In this document: positions 1 through 7,629 of the stretch, piece by piece
Layout: each line of letters begins with the position of its first letter
Position numbering within the stretch: position 1 is the first letter of the stretch
Source of the DNA: Actinomycetota bacterium
Lineage (GTDB): Bacteria; Actinomycetota; Thermoleophilia; UBA2241
DNA length: 15,005 nucleotides
Reading direction: 5' to 3'
Assembly: GCA_003157715.1 (NCBI GenBank)
Contig: PMKK01000248.1
Span: forward strand, 6,184-21,188
Translations under genes and position numbers: made by a program
Notes under the pieces: model-generated
Told to the model about the DNA's origin: nothing
The model's input: only the letters and a program-made list of their open reading frames with translations
The model's database searches: none

Positions 1-1
1 C

Positions 2-205
2 GCCGCTGCGCGAGTCGCCGAACCTCTGCGCTCCGTGCAGCTCCTCGACCTCGACGCGGACGCCGAGCTCATCGCCCGCGAGGGCTACACCGTCGACGCC
101 GCCGCAGGGGCGGCGGCCTTCGTCTGCCTCGCCGGCGTCTGCCTCGAGCCTACCTCGGACCCCGCCCGCCTGGCGGAGCTGGTCGGCGCCCCGGCGCGCG
201 ACTGA
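2..205 (+). CDS. C-terminal fragment of a thioredoxin-domain (YyaL/SPATA20-like, DUF255) protein
   Basis: This frame is open from the left edge and ends at a TGA at 203-205, giving the last 67 residues of a protein that starts outside the window. The final stretch contains AAAFVCLAGVCLEPTSDPARL. In the YyaL/SPATA20 family the C-terminus typically reads like AYVCRNFACQPPVTDP followed by a short hydrophobic helix, so the fit is good, including both cysteines. Family members carry an N-terminal thioredoxin-like domain and a six-hairpin glycosidase-like (N-acylglucosamine epimerase-like) domain, and their biochemical role is poorly defined. Only the tail is visible, so the assignment rests on this one motif. 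The earlier residues (LRSVQLLDLDADAELIAREGYTVD) fit the region just before it but are not diagnostic. Confidence 0.6.
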   Translation, partial: AAARVAEPLRSVQLLDLDADAELIAREGYTVDAAAGAAAFVCLAGVCLEPTSDPARLAELVGAPARD

Positions 206-207
206 CC

Positions 208-224
208 GCCGGCGGGTCGCCGGC
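208..224 (+). terminator. Short GC-rich hairpin just after the YyaL-like stop codon
   Basis: A perfect 7-bp inverted repeat, GCCGGCG and CGCCGGC, is separated by a 3-base loop (GGT). It starts 2 bases after the stop codon. No T-tract follows, so it is not a classical intrinsic terminator. Its position fits a weak or Rho-assisted end of the upstream transcript. Such repeats also arise by chance in DNA this GC-rich. Confidence 0.35.
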
Positions 225-265
225 CACCGAATGGCCCAGCGACCTCCCGGCGGACCGCCCGACTT

Positions 266-293
266 CTTGCCCGTTTGCCGGCGGGAATACTAT
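266..293 (+). promoter_or_regulatory. Candidate sigma-70 promoter for the glutaredoxin gene
   Basis: A TACTAT hexamer (288-293) lies in a locally AT-rich patch and is one mismatch from TATAAT. CTTGCC or TTGCCC (266-272) lies 15-16 bases upstream as a weak -35. The 180-base gap (206-385) is the only place where transcription of the glutaredoxin gene could start independently. The implied 5' leader is about 85 bases. The rest of the gap shows no other recognisable signal. Confidence 0.4.
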
Positions 294-385
294 TGTGCGG
301 ACGCCGACAGGCGATTCGACAAGCGTGATCCGGCAACCGCCGTATGCCCCCTGATCACCGACCAGACCGACGAAGCGAGGTACGC

Positions 386-1021
386 ATGCTCACGCTCTAC
401 CAGGCCGAATGGTGCCCCTACTGCCACCGGGTGCGGCAGGTGCTGACCGAGCTCGAGCTGACGTACACCAACGTCAACGTGCCGCTGGCCCGCGACGATC
501 GTACGCAGCTTCGCGAACTTTCCGGGCAGGACGTCGTACCCGTGCTCAAGGACGGCCGCAAGGTGATCGCCGGCTCCGACGAGATCATCGCCCACCTGCG
601 GGCGGCCTACCCGCCGCCGCCCGACGCCGCCGACCACGCCGAAGTGGGCCGTTTCCGCGTCGTGCTCGAGCTCGACGAGGGTCCCGAAGAAGCGCTCGCG
701 CTGCTGCGCGAGGTGTTCGCCGGTGCCGACATCCGTATCGTCTCCGAGCTGCGCGGGGACGACCTCGGCACGCATCGTCTGCCCGACGGCTACGTGCTGC
801 TGCAGGCCGCCGCGGTCTGGGCGGTGGAGCGAGCCGCGGCTGTCGATCCTACGGCGCCGGCGGCCGCCACGTTCTCGGTGGCCGTGTTCGCCGTCGACGG
901 CGGCAGCGCGATCGCCGTGACGCGGCCCTTTGCCGAGGCCTGGCTCTACGGCGATCCTGAGCTGAGCAAGACCACCATGGCCCTGACTCAGCGCGTCTAC
1001 GAGGCGCTCGGCAAGCTGTGA
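386..1021 (+). CDS. Glutaredoxin fused to a second alpha/beta domain
   Basis: The 211-residue protein opens with a glutaredoxin fold of about 75 residues. It begins MLTLYQAEWCPYCHRV, with the redox pair Cys10-Pro-Tyr-Cys13, then has VVPVLKDG (the cis-Pro glutathione-binding segment) and GSDEIIAHL at the end of the domain. Glutaredoxins reduce disulfides or glutathione-type mixed disulfides in the cytoplasm. Residues 85-211 form a separate domain with ALLREVFAGADIRIV, LPDGYVLLQAA and FAVDGGSAIAVTRP. This resembles the DUF302 fold in pattern, which is inference only. The ATG at 386 is chosen because the glutaredoxin strand starts there and AGCGAGG lies just upstream. An in-frame ATG at 344 would add 14 unfamily-like residues. 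The gene stands alone and converges on the permease gene 16 bases away. Confidence 0.85.
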   Translation: MLTLYQAEWCPYCHRVRQVLTELELTYTNVNVPLARDDRTQLRELSGQDVVPVLKDGRKVIAGSDEIIAHLRAAYPPPPDAADHAEVGRFRVVLELDEGPEEALALLREVFAGADIRIVSELRGDDLGTHRLPDGYVLLQAAAVWAVERAAAVDPTAPAAATFSVAVFAVDGGSAIAVTRPFAEAWLYGDPELSKTTMALTQRVYEALGKL

Positions 1022-1037
1022 GACAAGCGGCCGAGGT

Positions 1038-1799
1038 CTACTCCCACTGAAAGAGCCCCGCCGCCAGCAGCGTCGTGGCCAGGCCGATGCCGCCGACGAT
1101 CGTGAGCTGCAGCAGGTTGGTCCCGTGAGCGTTCCAGGGGTCGACCAGCGAGATCACGACGTGGTACAGGGGCAGCGCCCTGGCCAGCGTCACCATCCAG
1201 TGAGGGAGCTGGTCGAGCGGCGCGCTGGTGCCTGAGATGAACATCATGATAAACCAGACGAGCAGCCCGATCCCCTGGGCGGCGCGCGCCGTGGGCGCGA
1301 GCGAGGCGATCAGCACGCCGATCGCCGAGAAGGCAAAGACGGCCGCCACGAACGCCACGGCGACGCCGCCGATCGAGACCGGCGCCACCACGCCGTAGGC
1401 GAAGATGCCCAGCACGCTGACGAACAGAGCGCCCAGCAGGCAGGTGCAGACGCCCACCAGGAACTGCGAGCCCAGCAGCACCCATTCCGAGACCCCTGAA
1501 GCGCGAAAGCGCCGCAGGACACCGCGTTCCCGGTAAGTCGACAAGTGCACCGGCAGCGACACGGTGCCGATCGAGGCGATCACCAGTCCGATGTAGCTGG
1601 GCACATACCAGTCCATCATCTTGAGGCCGGCATAGGCGCCGCTGTCCATGCGCTGACCGCCGAAGATGCCGCCCAGCAGGACCAGCACGAGCACCGGAAA
1701 GGCAAACGAGAAGACCAGCGTCACAGGCTCGCGAATGAGGAGCTTGATCTCGATCCAGGTCATGCGCAGAAGGACCCGGACGAAGGCCAGAGCGCTCAT
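1038..1799 (-). CDS. ABC-2 type transporter permease
   Basis: This 253-residue integral membrane protein has about six hydrophobic segments: LVFSFAFPVLVLVLLGGIFG near the N-terminus, then ones at about residues 60-80, 105-130, 135-160, 165-185 and 225-250. This is the normal layout for the membrane half of a drug, lipid or polysaccharide exporter. The segment STYRERGVLRRFRASGV at about residue 90 is the characteristic cytoplasmic coupling loop of ABC-2 permeases. The start codon overlaps the stop of the upstream ATPase gene (ATGA), so the two are translationally coupled and form one transporter. The substrate cannot be read from the sequence. The gene is the last of the long - strand gene string. 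Confidence 0.88.
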   Translation of the reverse strand: MSALAFVRVLLRMTWIEIKLLIREPVTLVFSFAFPVLVLVLLGGIFGGQRMDSGAYAGLKMMDWYVPSYIGLVIASIGTVSLPVHLSTYRERGVLRRFRASGVSEWVLLGSQFLVGVCTCLLGALFVSVLGIFAYGVVAPVSIGGVAVAFVAAVFAFSAIGVLIASLAPTARAAQGIGLLVWFIMMFISGTSAPLDQLPHWMVTLARALPLYHVVISLVDPWNAHGTNLLQLTIVGGIGLATTLLAAGLFQWE

Positions 1800-2749
1800 T
1801 CGGCCATCGCATGGCCGGTGAGGCTGAGAAAGACGTCCTCGAGGCTCGGCGCCTCGACCCGCAGGTCGGCCGGCGCGAGGCCGTGGGCGACGAGAGCCGC
1901 CCCGACGTGCGCCAGCACGGCGCCGCGGCCCTCGACGATCACGCGGGGCCCTTCGCGGCGCACGGTCTCGACGTAGCGCACGCTCTCGAGGAACGAGAGG
2001 TCGGCGCCATCGCAGCGAAAGATCACCCGCACGCCGGCGACGTGCGCGGCGATCAGACCGCGCGGGCTGTCGAGGGCGACGACCTTGCCGCGGTCCATGA
2101 CCGCGATGCGATCGCAGAGCCGCTCGGCCTCTTCCATGAAGTGGGTCACGAGCACCACGGTCGCGCCGCGATCGCGGATCTCGCGGATGAGGTCCCAGGC
2201 GATCCGCCGGGCGGCGGGGTCGAGGCCGGTGGTCATCTCGTCCAGGAACACGACCTCGGGACCGTTGACCAGCGCGAGAGCCACGAACAGGCGCTGGCGC
2301 TGGCCGCCCGACAGCGAGTGAAAGGCGGCCTGGCTCTTGTCGGCGAGCCCCCACTCGCGCATCACGTCCCGCCAGTCGCGGCCGCCCGGAGTAAGCGAGG
2401 CGAACAGCTCGAGCGCCTCGCCGACGCGGATGTGGTCGGGCAGGGCCGACTCCTGGAGCTGACAGCCGATCCGGCGCCGCAACTCGCGAGCCTGCCGCAC
2501 AGGGTCGAGGCCGAGCACCGCGATCGTCCCGCCGTCGGCCCGGCGCAGCCCCTGCAGGCACTCGACCGTGGTCGTCTTGCCGGCCCCGTTGGGACCGAGC
2601 AGTCCAAAGATCTCGCCACGCGCCACCGCGAAGGTAGCGTCGCGCAGGGCGGTGAACCCGCGGTAGGATTTTCGGACGTGCGACGCGGTGATGACGGCTT
2701 CGCGGCCGTCGAGGTCACGAAGATCCGGCTTTCTCGTCATGTCGGCCAT
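1796..2749 (-). CDS. ABC exporter ATP-binding protein, drug/lipid exporter type
   Basis: This ATPase of 317 residues energises the permease encoded next to it. It carries Walker A GPNGAGKTT (about residues 48-56), the Q-loop CQLQES, the signature LSGGQRQR, Walker B VVFLDEMTTGLD and the H-loop VTHF. Walker B has Met where Pro is commonest (DEMTTGLD), a variant I know from DrrA/CcmA-like exporters. Residues after about 230 match the DUF4162-type C-terminal domain of exporter ATPases and end with the usual SLEDVFLSLTG. The ATG at 2749 is used; a second in-frame ATG lies three codons on at 2740. Neither has a strong ribosome site. A 44-base gap separates it from accA, so it may be the tail of the fatty acid operon. 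Confidence 0.9.
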   Translation of the reverse strand: MADMTRKPDLRDLDGREAVITASHVRKSYRGFTALRDATFAVARGEIFGLLGPNGAGKTTTVECLQGLRRADGGTIAVLGLDPVRQARELRRRIGCQLQESALPDHIRVGEALELFASLTPGGRDWRDVMREWGLADKSQAAFHSLSGGQRQRLFVALALVNGPEVVFLDEMTTGLDPAARRIAWDLIREIRDRGATVVLVTHFMEEAERLCDRIAVMDRGKVVALDSPRGLIAAHVAGVRVIFRCDGADLSFLESVRYVETVRREGPRVIVEGRGAVLAHVGAALVAHGLAPADLRVEAPSLEDVFLSLTGHAMAE

Positions 2750-2793
2750 TGTGGCAGACCGCGGCCCGCCGCGCGAAAACAGCTCCGTTGACC

Positions 2794-3789
2794 TTAGGGC
2801 AGCAGTCCCTCGCCGCCCCACACGCCGAGCCGGCGAAAGCGCTCGCGGCGCGCCAGGCGGCGCTCGCGGGGCATGAGCTGTTCGAGCTCGGTGAGAGCTT
2901 CGGCGATGGCGTCGTGCACCCTTCGCGCGGCGGCTTCGGGGTTGACGTGAGCGCCGCCGCGAGGCTCCTCGATCACCCGGTCGATCACTCCCAGCGGCAG
3001 GAGCTGCGAGGCGGTCGGACGCAGCGCCTCGGCGGCCTGCGGGGCGAACCCGGCGTCGCGCCACAGGATGGCGGCACAACCCTCGGGTGAGATCACGGAG
3101 TAGGTCGCGTTTTCCTGCATGAGGACGCGGTCGGCGACGGCGAGGGCGAGGGCGCCGCCCGAGCCGCCCTCGCCGATCAGCGTAGCCACCACCGGCACGC
3201 TGAGGCGCGCCATGGCCAGCATGGTCTCGGCGATGGCCCGTGCCTGCCCGCCCTCTTCGGCGTCGACACCCGGGTAGGCTCCCGGCGTGTCGACGAAGGT
3301 GAGCACGGCCAGGCGGTGACGTTCGGCCAGGGCGAACAGCCGCTGCGCCTTGCGGTACCCCTCGGGCCGGGCCATGCCGAAGCTGTGCTCGGTCTGCTCG
3401 TCGAGCGTGCGGCCCTTCTGATGGCCGACCACGACCACGGAGCGGCCGTCGAACCAGCCCAGACCGCCGATCACGGCCCGGTCGTCGGCCCGCAGGCGGT
3501 CGCCCTTGAGCTCTTCAAAGCCCTCGATCAGCTGCTCGATGTACTCTCTGGTGCGCGGCCGGTCCTTGTTGCGCGCGATCTGGACGGTCAGCCAGGTGTC
3601 GTGGCGGCGGCGCTCATGGCGATGGCTCTTCAGGAGACCCTGAAGCCGTTCCGCTTCCTCCGACAGGTTCACGCCCGGGATCCTTGAAAGCCGCCGCAAC
3701 TCTTGCAGACGTTGCCCGAGCCAGCCTTCGCGTGCGGCCGTTTCTGGGTCGCGATGATCGTCGTCGTTCGAGTCCGTCAGGTTGACCAC
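2794..3789 (-). CDS. accA: Acetyl-CoA carboxylase carboxyltransferase subunit alpha
   Basis: AccA pairs with AccD to move the carboxyl group from carboxybiotin-BCCP to acetyl-CoA, making malonyl-CoA for fatty acid synthesis. The 331-residue product has the family landmarks in order: ARNKDRPRTREYIEQL, GDRLRADDRAVIGGLGWFDG, VVGHQKGR, FGMARPEGYRKA, FVDTPGAYPGVDAEEGGQ, TLIGEGGSGGALALAVADRV, STYSVISPEGCAAILWRDA-like and GGAHVNPEA. E. coli AccA has 319 residues, so the length is normal. The likely start is the GTG at 3789. The homologous N-terminal helix (LGQRLQELRRLSRIPG) begins about 22 codons later and no ATG lies in between. A G-run directly abuts the GTG with no proper spacing. The first 176 bases overlap the open accD frame, one base out of register. 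Confidence 0.93.
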   Translation of the reverse strand: MVNLTDSNDDDHRDPETAAREGWLGQRLQELRRLSRIPGVNLSEEAERLQGLLKSHRHERRRHDTWLTVQIARNKDRPRTREYIEQLIEGFEELKGDRLRADDRAVIGGLGWFDGRSVVVVGHQKGRTLDEQTEHSFGMARPEGYRKAQRLFALAERHRLAVLTFVDTPGAYPGVDAEEGGQARAIAETMLAMARLSVPVVATLIGEGGSGGALALAVADRVLMQENATYSVISPEGCAAILWRDAGFAPQAAEALRPTASQLLPLGVIDRVIEEPRGGAHVNPEAAARRVHDAIAEALTELEQLMPRERRLARRERFRRLGVWGGEGLLP

Positions 3790-4609
3790 CCCCTTTCAGC
3801 AGACGCAGGTAATTGGCCACCCTGTCCTTGAGCTCGGCCCTGGGAACGACCGCGTCGACGTGACCGAGGGCCAGGTTGCGCTCGGCGCCGCCGAAGTCGT
3901 CGGGAAGCTGCTCGCGCGTGGTCTGGGCGATCACCCTCGGCCCCGAGAAGTACAGCAGCGCACCCGGTTCGGCGACGCAGATGTCGGCCAGGCTGACGAA
4001 GCTCGCCACGACGCCGCCGGTGCAGGGGTCGGCCATCACGGCCACGAACGGCACGGGAGCGTCGTTTAACACGTCGACGGCGCAGGTCGTCTTGGCCATC
4101 TGCATGAGCGACAGAGCGCCCTCCTGCATGCGCGCCCCGCCCGAACTGGCCACGGCCACGAGCGGGCGCCCCTCGTCGGCCGCCACCGCGGCGGCCCGCC
4201 AGAGCTTCTCGCCGACGACGCTGCCCATGCTGCCGCCCATGAAACCGAAGTCCATGACGGCCAGCACGCAGGGAGTCCCGCCGATAGCCGCCGGGCCGGC
4301 CACGAGGGCCTCGGTCAGACCGCTCGCTCCTTGGGCCTCGCGGACCCGTTCCGGGTACGGCTCGAGGTCGACGAAGTCGAGCGGATCGAGGGTGCGCAGG
4401 TGGCTCCAGTACTCGACGAAGGTGCCTTCGTCGGCGAGCTGGGCGATGCGTTCGCGGGCACCGATGCGCTGGTGAAAGCCGCAGGCGGGACAGACCGAGA
4501 GGTTCTCCTTGACGGCGGCCGGATCATGATCCGCGGCGCACTTGGGACAGACCCAGCGCCGCGGCGCCGGCGACGTGCCTCGGCGGGCGATCTCGACCGT
4601 TACGGTCAT
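3614..4609 (-). CDS. accD: Acetyl-CoA carboxylase carboxyltransferase subunit beta, with an unusual overlapping tail
   Basis: AccD binds the carboxybiotin side of the transcarboxylation and carries the zinc ribbon. Here the ribbon is Cys21-x2-Cys24 and Cys40-x2-Cys43. Downstream are FGFMGGSMGSVVGEK, SSGGARMQEGALSLMQMAKT, ADPCTGGVVASF, EPGALLYFSGPRVI and LPDDFGGAERNLALGHVDAVV, all typical. The ATG at 4609 shares one base with the fabF stop (TGATG). Family similarity ends near VANYLRLLKGG (about residue 274), but no stop codon occurs there. The frame runs on 57 more codons through an Arg/Ser/Gly-rich stretch that looks like an out-of-frame read of the accA N-terminus, ending at TGA 3614-3616. 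The core is certain. The C-terminal end is doubtful: it may be a real extension, a frameshift join to accA or an indel. Confidence 0.92.
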   Translation of the reverse strand: MTVTVEIARRGTSPAPRRWVCPKCAADHDPAAVKENLSVCPACGFHQRIGARERIAQLADEGTFVEYWSHLRTLDPLDFVDLEPYPERVREAQGASGLTEALVAGPAAIGGTPCVLAVMDFGFMGGSMGSVVGEKLWRAAAVAADEGRPLVAVASSGGARMQEGALSLMQMAKTTCAVDVLNDAPVPFVAVMADPCTGGVVASFVSLADICVAEPGALLYFSGPRVIAQTTREQLPDDFGGAERNLALGHVDAVVPRAELKDRVANYLRLLKGGGQPDGLERRRSSRPRNGRTRRLARATSARVAAAFKDPGREPVGGSGTASGSPEEPSP

Positions 4610-5856
4610 CAGCCGTAGCGCCGAAAGACGAGCGTCGCGTTGTGGCCGCCGAAGCCGAAGGAGTTGGAGGCGGCGACGTTGACCGTTGCCGGCCGGGCGA
4701 CGAGCGGCACGTAGTCGAGGTCGCACTCGGGGTCGGGAGTCGTCAGGTTGATGGTCGGCGGGATCACGCCCCGTTCGATGGTGAGCACCGAGATGATCGC
4801 CTCGAGAGCGCCCGAACCGCCCAGACAATGGCCGATCATCGACTTGGTCGAGGAGATAGCGACCTTGCGGGCGTTCTCCTCGCCGAGAGCGATCTTGATG
4901 ACGCGCGTCTCGGCGACGTCGCCGGGCGGCGTCGAAGTGCCGTGGGCGTTGATGTAATCGACTTCTGAAGGGTCGATGCCGGCGCGGTCGATGGCCATGC
5001 GCATGGCGCGCGCCTGCGACCGGCCGGTCTCGTCGGGCAGCGTGAGGTGGAACGCGTCGGAACTCATGCCGTAACCGACGAGCTCGGCGTGGATCGTGGC
5101 GCCGCGTTTCTCGGCGTGCTCGCGCTCCTCGAGCACGACGATGCCGGCGCCCTCGCCCATGACGAAGCCGTCGCGGGTGCGGTCGAACGGCCGGCTTGCC
5201 TTTTCGGGCTCGTCGTTGCGCGTCGACAGCGCCCGCATGGCGGCGAAGGAGTTGACGCCGACGTTGCAGACCGGCGCCTCGCTGCCACCGGCGAACATCA
5301 CGTCGGCGTCGCCACGGGCGATGATCTCGAACGCGTCGCCGATGCCGTTGGTGCTGGCCGCGCACGCCGTGCAGACGGTCGACAGCGGGCCCTTGGTGCC
5401 CAGCGCGATAGAGATCTGGGCGGCCGCCATGTTCGGGATCATCATGGGGATGAACAGCGGACTCATGCGATCGTTGCCCTTGGCCCACAGCGTGCGGAGC
5501 TGGTCTTCGAAGGTGCCCAGGCCGCCGACGCCGGTAGCCGCCACGGCGCCCACGCGCTCGGGCTCCTTGCTCACGTCGAGCCCGGAGTCGTCGTTGGCCA
5601 TGATCGCCGCCGCCACGGCGTACTGGGCGAACGGGTCCATGCGACGCTGGCTGCGGCGGTCCATGTACTCGAGCGGGTCGAACTCGCGGACCTCGGCGGC
5701 AATGCGCACCGGCAGCGACGAGGCGTCGAAGTTGCGGATGAGATCGACGCCGGACTGCCCGGCGATCAGGCGGCTCCAGAAACGGTCGATGTCGCAGCCC
5801 AGGGGCGAGACCAGGCCCATGCCGGTAACCACGACTCGTCGCGACGTGTTGCTCAT
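4609..5856 (-). CDS. fabF: Beta-ketoacyl-ACP synthase II
   Basis: FabF condenses malonyl-ACP with a growing acyl-ACP in type II fatty acid synthesis. The 415-residue protein has the catalytic cysteine in VCTACAAS (Cys165), histidines in [11 protein letters not shown] (His305) and [12 protein letters not shown] (His343), and Lys338 in STKSMIGH. The glycine-rich end reads [15 protein letters not shown]. Length and motif spacing match E. coli FabF (Cys163, His303, His340). The third motif reads GHCLGGSG where GHxLGAAG is commonest, a minor change. The start at 5856 has AGGAG 9 bases upstream (5866-5870), the clearest ribosome site in the operon. It lies 48 bases after fabG, the spot where acpP is often found but is absent here. 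Confidence 0.97.
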   Translation of the reverse strand: MSNTSRRVVVTGMGLVSPLGCDIDRFWSRLIAGQSGVDLIRNFDASSLPVRIAAEVREFDPLEYMDRRSQRRMDPFAQYAVAAAIMANDDSGLDVSKEPERVGAVAATGVGGLGTFEDQLRTLWAKGNDRMSPLFIPMMIPNMAAAQISIALGTKGPLSTVCTACAASTNGIGDAFEIIARGDADVMFAGGSEAPVCNVGVNSFAAMRALSTRNDEPEKASRPFDRTRDGFVMGEGAGIVVLEEREHAEKRGATIHAELVGYGMSSDAFHLTLPDETGRSQARAMRMAIDRAGIDPSEVDYINAHGTSTPPGDVAETRVIKIALGEENARKVAISSTKSMIGHCLGGSGALEAIISVLTIERGVIPPTINLTTPDPECDLDYVPLVARPATVNVAASNSFGFGGHNATLVFRRYG

Positions 5857-5904
5857 GAGGGATAGCTCCTCTGGGTCGGCCGGTTCACAGTGGCCTCGCT
5901 ACTT

Positions 5905-6660
5905 TCAGGTGCCGAGGCCGCCGTCGACTGGGAGTGTGCACCCGGTAATGTACCGCGCCAGCGGCGACGCGAGAAAGAGTACGGCGTTCGCGACATCGGA
6001 GGGCTGTCCGATGGCGCGCAGCGGCGTGGCGTCGACGATCGCCTTGCGCACGTCGTCGGAGAGCTCCTGGGTCATGGCCGTGTCGATGTAGCCGGGAGCC
6101 ACGGCATTGACGCGGATGCTGCGTGCGCCGAGCTCCTTGGCAAGCGACTTGGTGAGGCCGATGATGCCCGCCTTGGCGGCCGCGTAGTTGGCCTGGCCGG
6201 CGTTGCCCCGCCGGCCGACCACGCTCGAGATGTTGACGATCGTGCCCTCGCGGCGGCGCAGCATCTTGCGCGCCGCTGCCTTGGAGACCAGAAACGTGCC
6301 ACGCAGGTGGGTGCGCACGACGCCGTCGAACTCGTCGGGGGTCATCAGCATCACGACGTTGTCGCGCGTGATGCCGGCGTTGTTGACGACGATCGAGAGC
6401 GGCCCCAGCTCTGTCTCGACCTTCTCGATCATCGCCGCGACGCCGGCCTCGTCGCCGACGTCGCCCATGGCGCAGATCGCCCTGACGCCCAGCGCCTCGA
6501 TCTCGGCGCCCACGGCCAGGCAGGTCTCCTCACCGGCGAAATCGTTGACGGCGACCGCGGCGCCGGCCGCGGCCAGCGTCAGCGCGATCTCGCGGCCGAT
6601 CCCGCGGCCGGCACCCGTGACGAGCGCGATCTTGCCGCTCAGATCGATGGTCGTGGTCAT
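5905..6660 (-). CDS. fabG: 3-oxoacyl-ACP reductase, short-chain dehydrogenase family
   Basis: FabG reduces 3-oxoacyl-ACP to the 3-hydroxy form. The 251-residue protein has the dinucleotide motif TGAGRGIG (residues 15-22), NNAG (93-96), Ser146, Tyr159 and Lys163 of the active site, and ends in the usual ITGCTLPVDGG. Two departures stand out. The catalytic tetrad Asn of E. coli FabG (Asn110 in ETNLSSVF) aligns with His118 in RTHLRGTF. The end of the second strand reads AVNDFAGEE, with Asp40 where an acidic residue usually favours NADH over NADPH. Both features occur in FabG-like acyl-CoA reductases of the HSD17B4 type. Its place between fabD and fabF still argues for a role in fatty acid synthesis. 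The start overlaps the fabD stop (ATGA). Confidence 0.92.
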   Translation of the reverse strand: MTTTIDLSGKIALVTGAGRGIGREIALTLAAAGAAVAVNDFAGEETCLAVGAEIEALGVRAICAMGDVGDEAGVAAMIEKVETELGPLSIVVNNAGITRDNVVMLMTPDEFDGVVRTHLRGTFLVSKAAARKMLRRREGTIVNISSVVGRRGNAGQANYAAAKAGIIGLTKSLAKELGARSIRVNAVAPGYIDTAMTQELSDDVRKAIVDATPLRAIGQPSDVANAVLFLASPLARYITGCTLPVDGGLGT

Positions 6661-7592
6661 CGGTCCCCCTTGAGGGTGGTGGTCCAGCCGCTGTCGAGCG
6701 CCGCGGAAAGCGAGCCGAGATCGCCCGCGCCGGCCGTAACCGCGTCGCGGTCGATGCGTTTGACGAGACCAGCGAGCACGGTCCCCGGCCCGACCTCCAG
6801 ATAGTGATTGTATCCCTCGGCCGCAAGCCGTCGTATGGACTCCTCAAAGCGTACCGGCGAGACGAGCTGCCGTTCGAGCAGGGCGGCGAAGCCGCCGTCT
6901 TCGAAGCCGGCGCTGCAGGTCGAAAAGAAGGCCGGCCGGGGCGCTGCCCAGGGTGTCGCGGCGAGCGGCCCGTGCAGGGCCGCGGCTGCCGGCGCCACGA
7001 GCGGCGAGTGAAAGGCGCCGCTCACCGGAAGACGCATGACGCGCCGCGCGCCGGCCGCCTTGGCCGCCTCCTCGAAGGCGGCAAGCGAAGCCGCGGCGCA
7101 ACTCACCACGACCTGGCCGGGACAGTTGAAGTTGGCCGGCCAGGCCGCTTCGAGGCCGGCACAGAGCGTGACGACCACGTCCGCCGCCAGGCCCAGCACG
7201 GCCACCATGCCGCCGGGCTGGGCGGCCGCGGCGGCGGCCATCGCCTCGCCGCGCACCTTGACGAGGGCCACCGCGTCGCGAAAACCAAGCGCGCCGGTCG
7301 CCACCAGGGCCGAGTACTCGCCGAGACTGTGGCCGAGCGCCGCGTCGAACACGAGCCCGCCCTCCTGCAGCATGCGCAGGGCGGCCACCGAGTGAGCCAG
7401 CAGCGCCGGCTGGGTGACTTCGGTGCGGGCGAGCTCCTCGAGCGGCCCGATGCGACAGACGCCGGTCAGGTCGTAGCCCAGCACCTCGCTGGCCTCGTCG
7501 AAGGTGGCGTGCGCGACCTCGGACGCATCGTAGAGATCGCAGCCCATGCCCATCGCCTGCGACCCCTGACCCGGAAACAGGACGGCGATCAC
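6657..7592 (-). CDS. fabD: Malonyl-CoA:ACP transacylase
   Basis: FabD loads malonyl groups from CoA onto acyl carrier protein. The 311-residue protein begins MIAVLFPGQGSQAMGMG, the family N-terminus, and has the nucleophile in GHSLGEYSAL (Ser89), Arg114 in KVRGEAM and the catalytic His195 in SGAFHSPLVAPA. VGPGTVLAGLVKRI near the end is also typical. The start is a GTG at 7592, fixed by the N-terminal strand. A GGGGG tract lies about 6 bases upstream on the coding strand. The 37-base gap to fabH is one of the few non-overlapping junctions in this operon. The C-terminal 30 residues are rich in Gly, Ala and Ser and look variable. Confidence 0.96.
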   Translation of the reverse strand: MIAVLFPGQGSQAMGMGCDLYDASEVAHATFDEASEVLGYDLTGVCRIGPLEELARTEVTQPALLAHSVAALRMLQEGGLVFDAALGHSLGEYSALVATGALGFRDAVALVKVRGEAMAAAAAAQPGGMVAVLGLAADVVVTLCAGLEAAWPANFNCPGQVVVSCAAASLAAFEEAAKAAGARRVMRLPVSGAFHSPLVAPAAAALHGPLAATPWAAPRPAFFSTCSAGFEDGGFAALLERQLVSPVRFEESIRRLAAEGYNHYLEVGPGTVLAGLVKRIDRDAVTAGAGDLGSLSAALDSGWTTTLKGDR

Positions 7593-7629
7593 GGGTGCCC
7601 CCGGCCGCGCGCCGGCCGCCGCGGAGCCC

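Noticed and set aside
4615..5488. Upstream extension of the accD frame through fabF to 5488
   Set aside because: The translation is Arg/His-rich and matches nothing; it is the shadow of fabF in DNA this GC-rich. AccD starts at the ATG at 4609.
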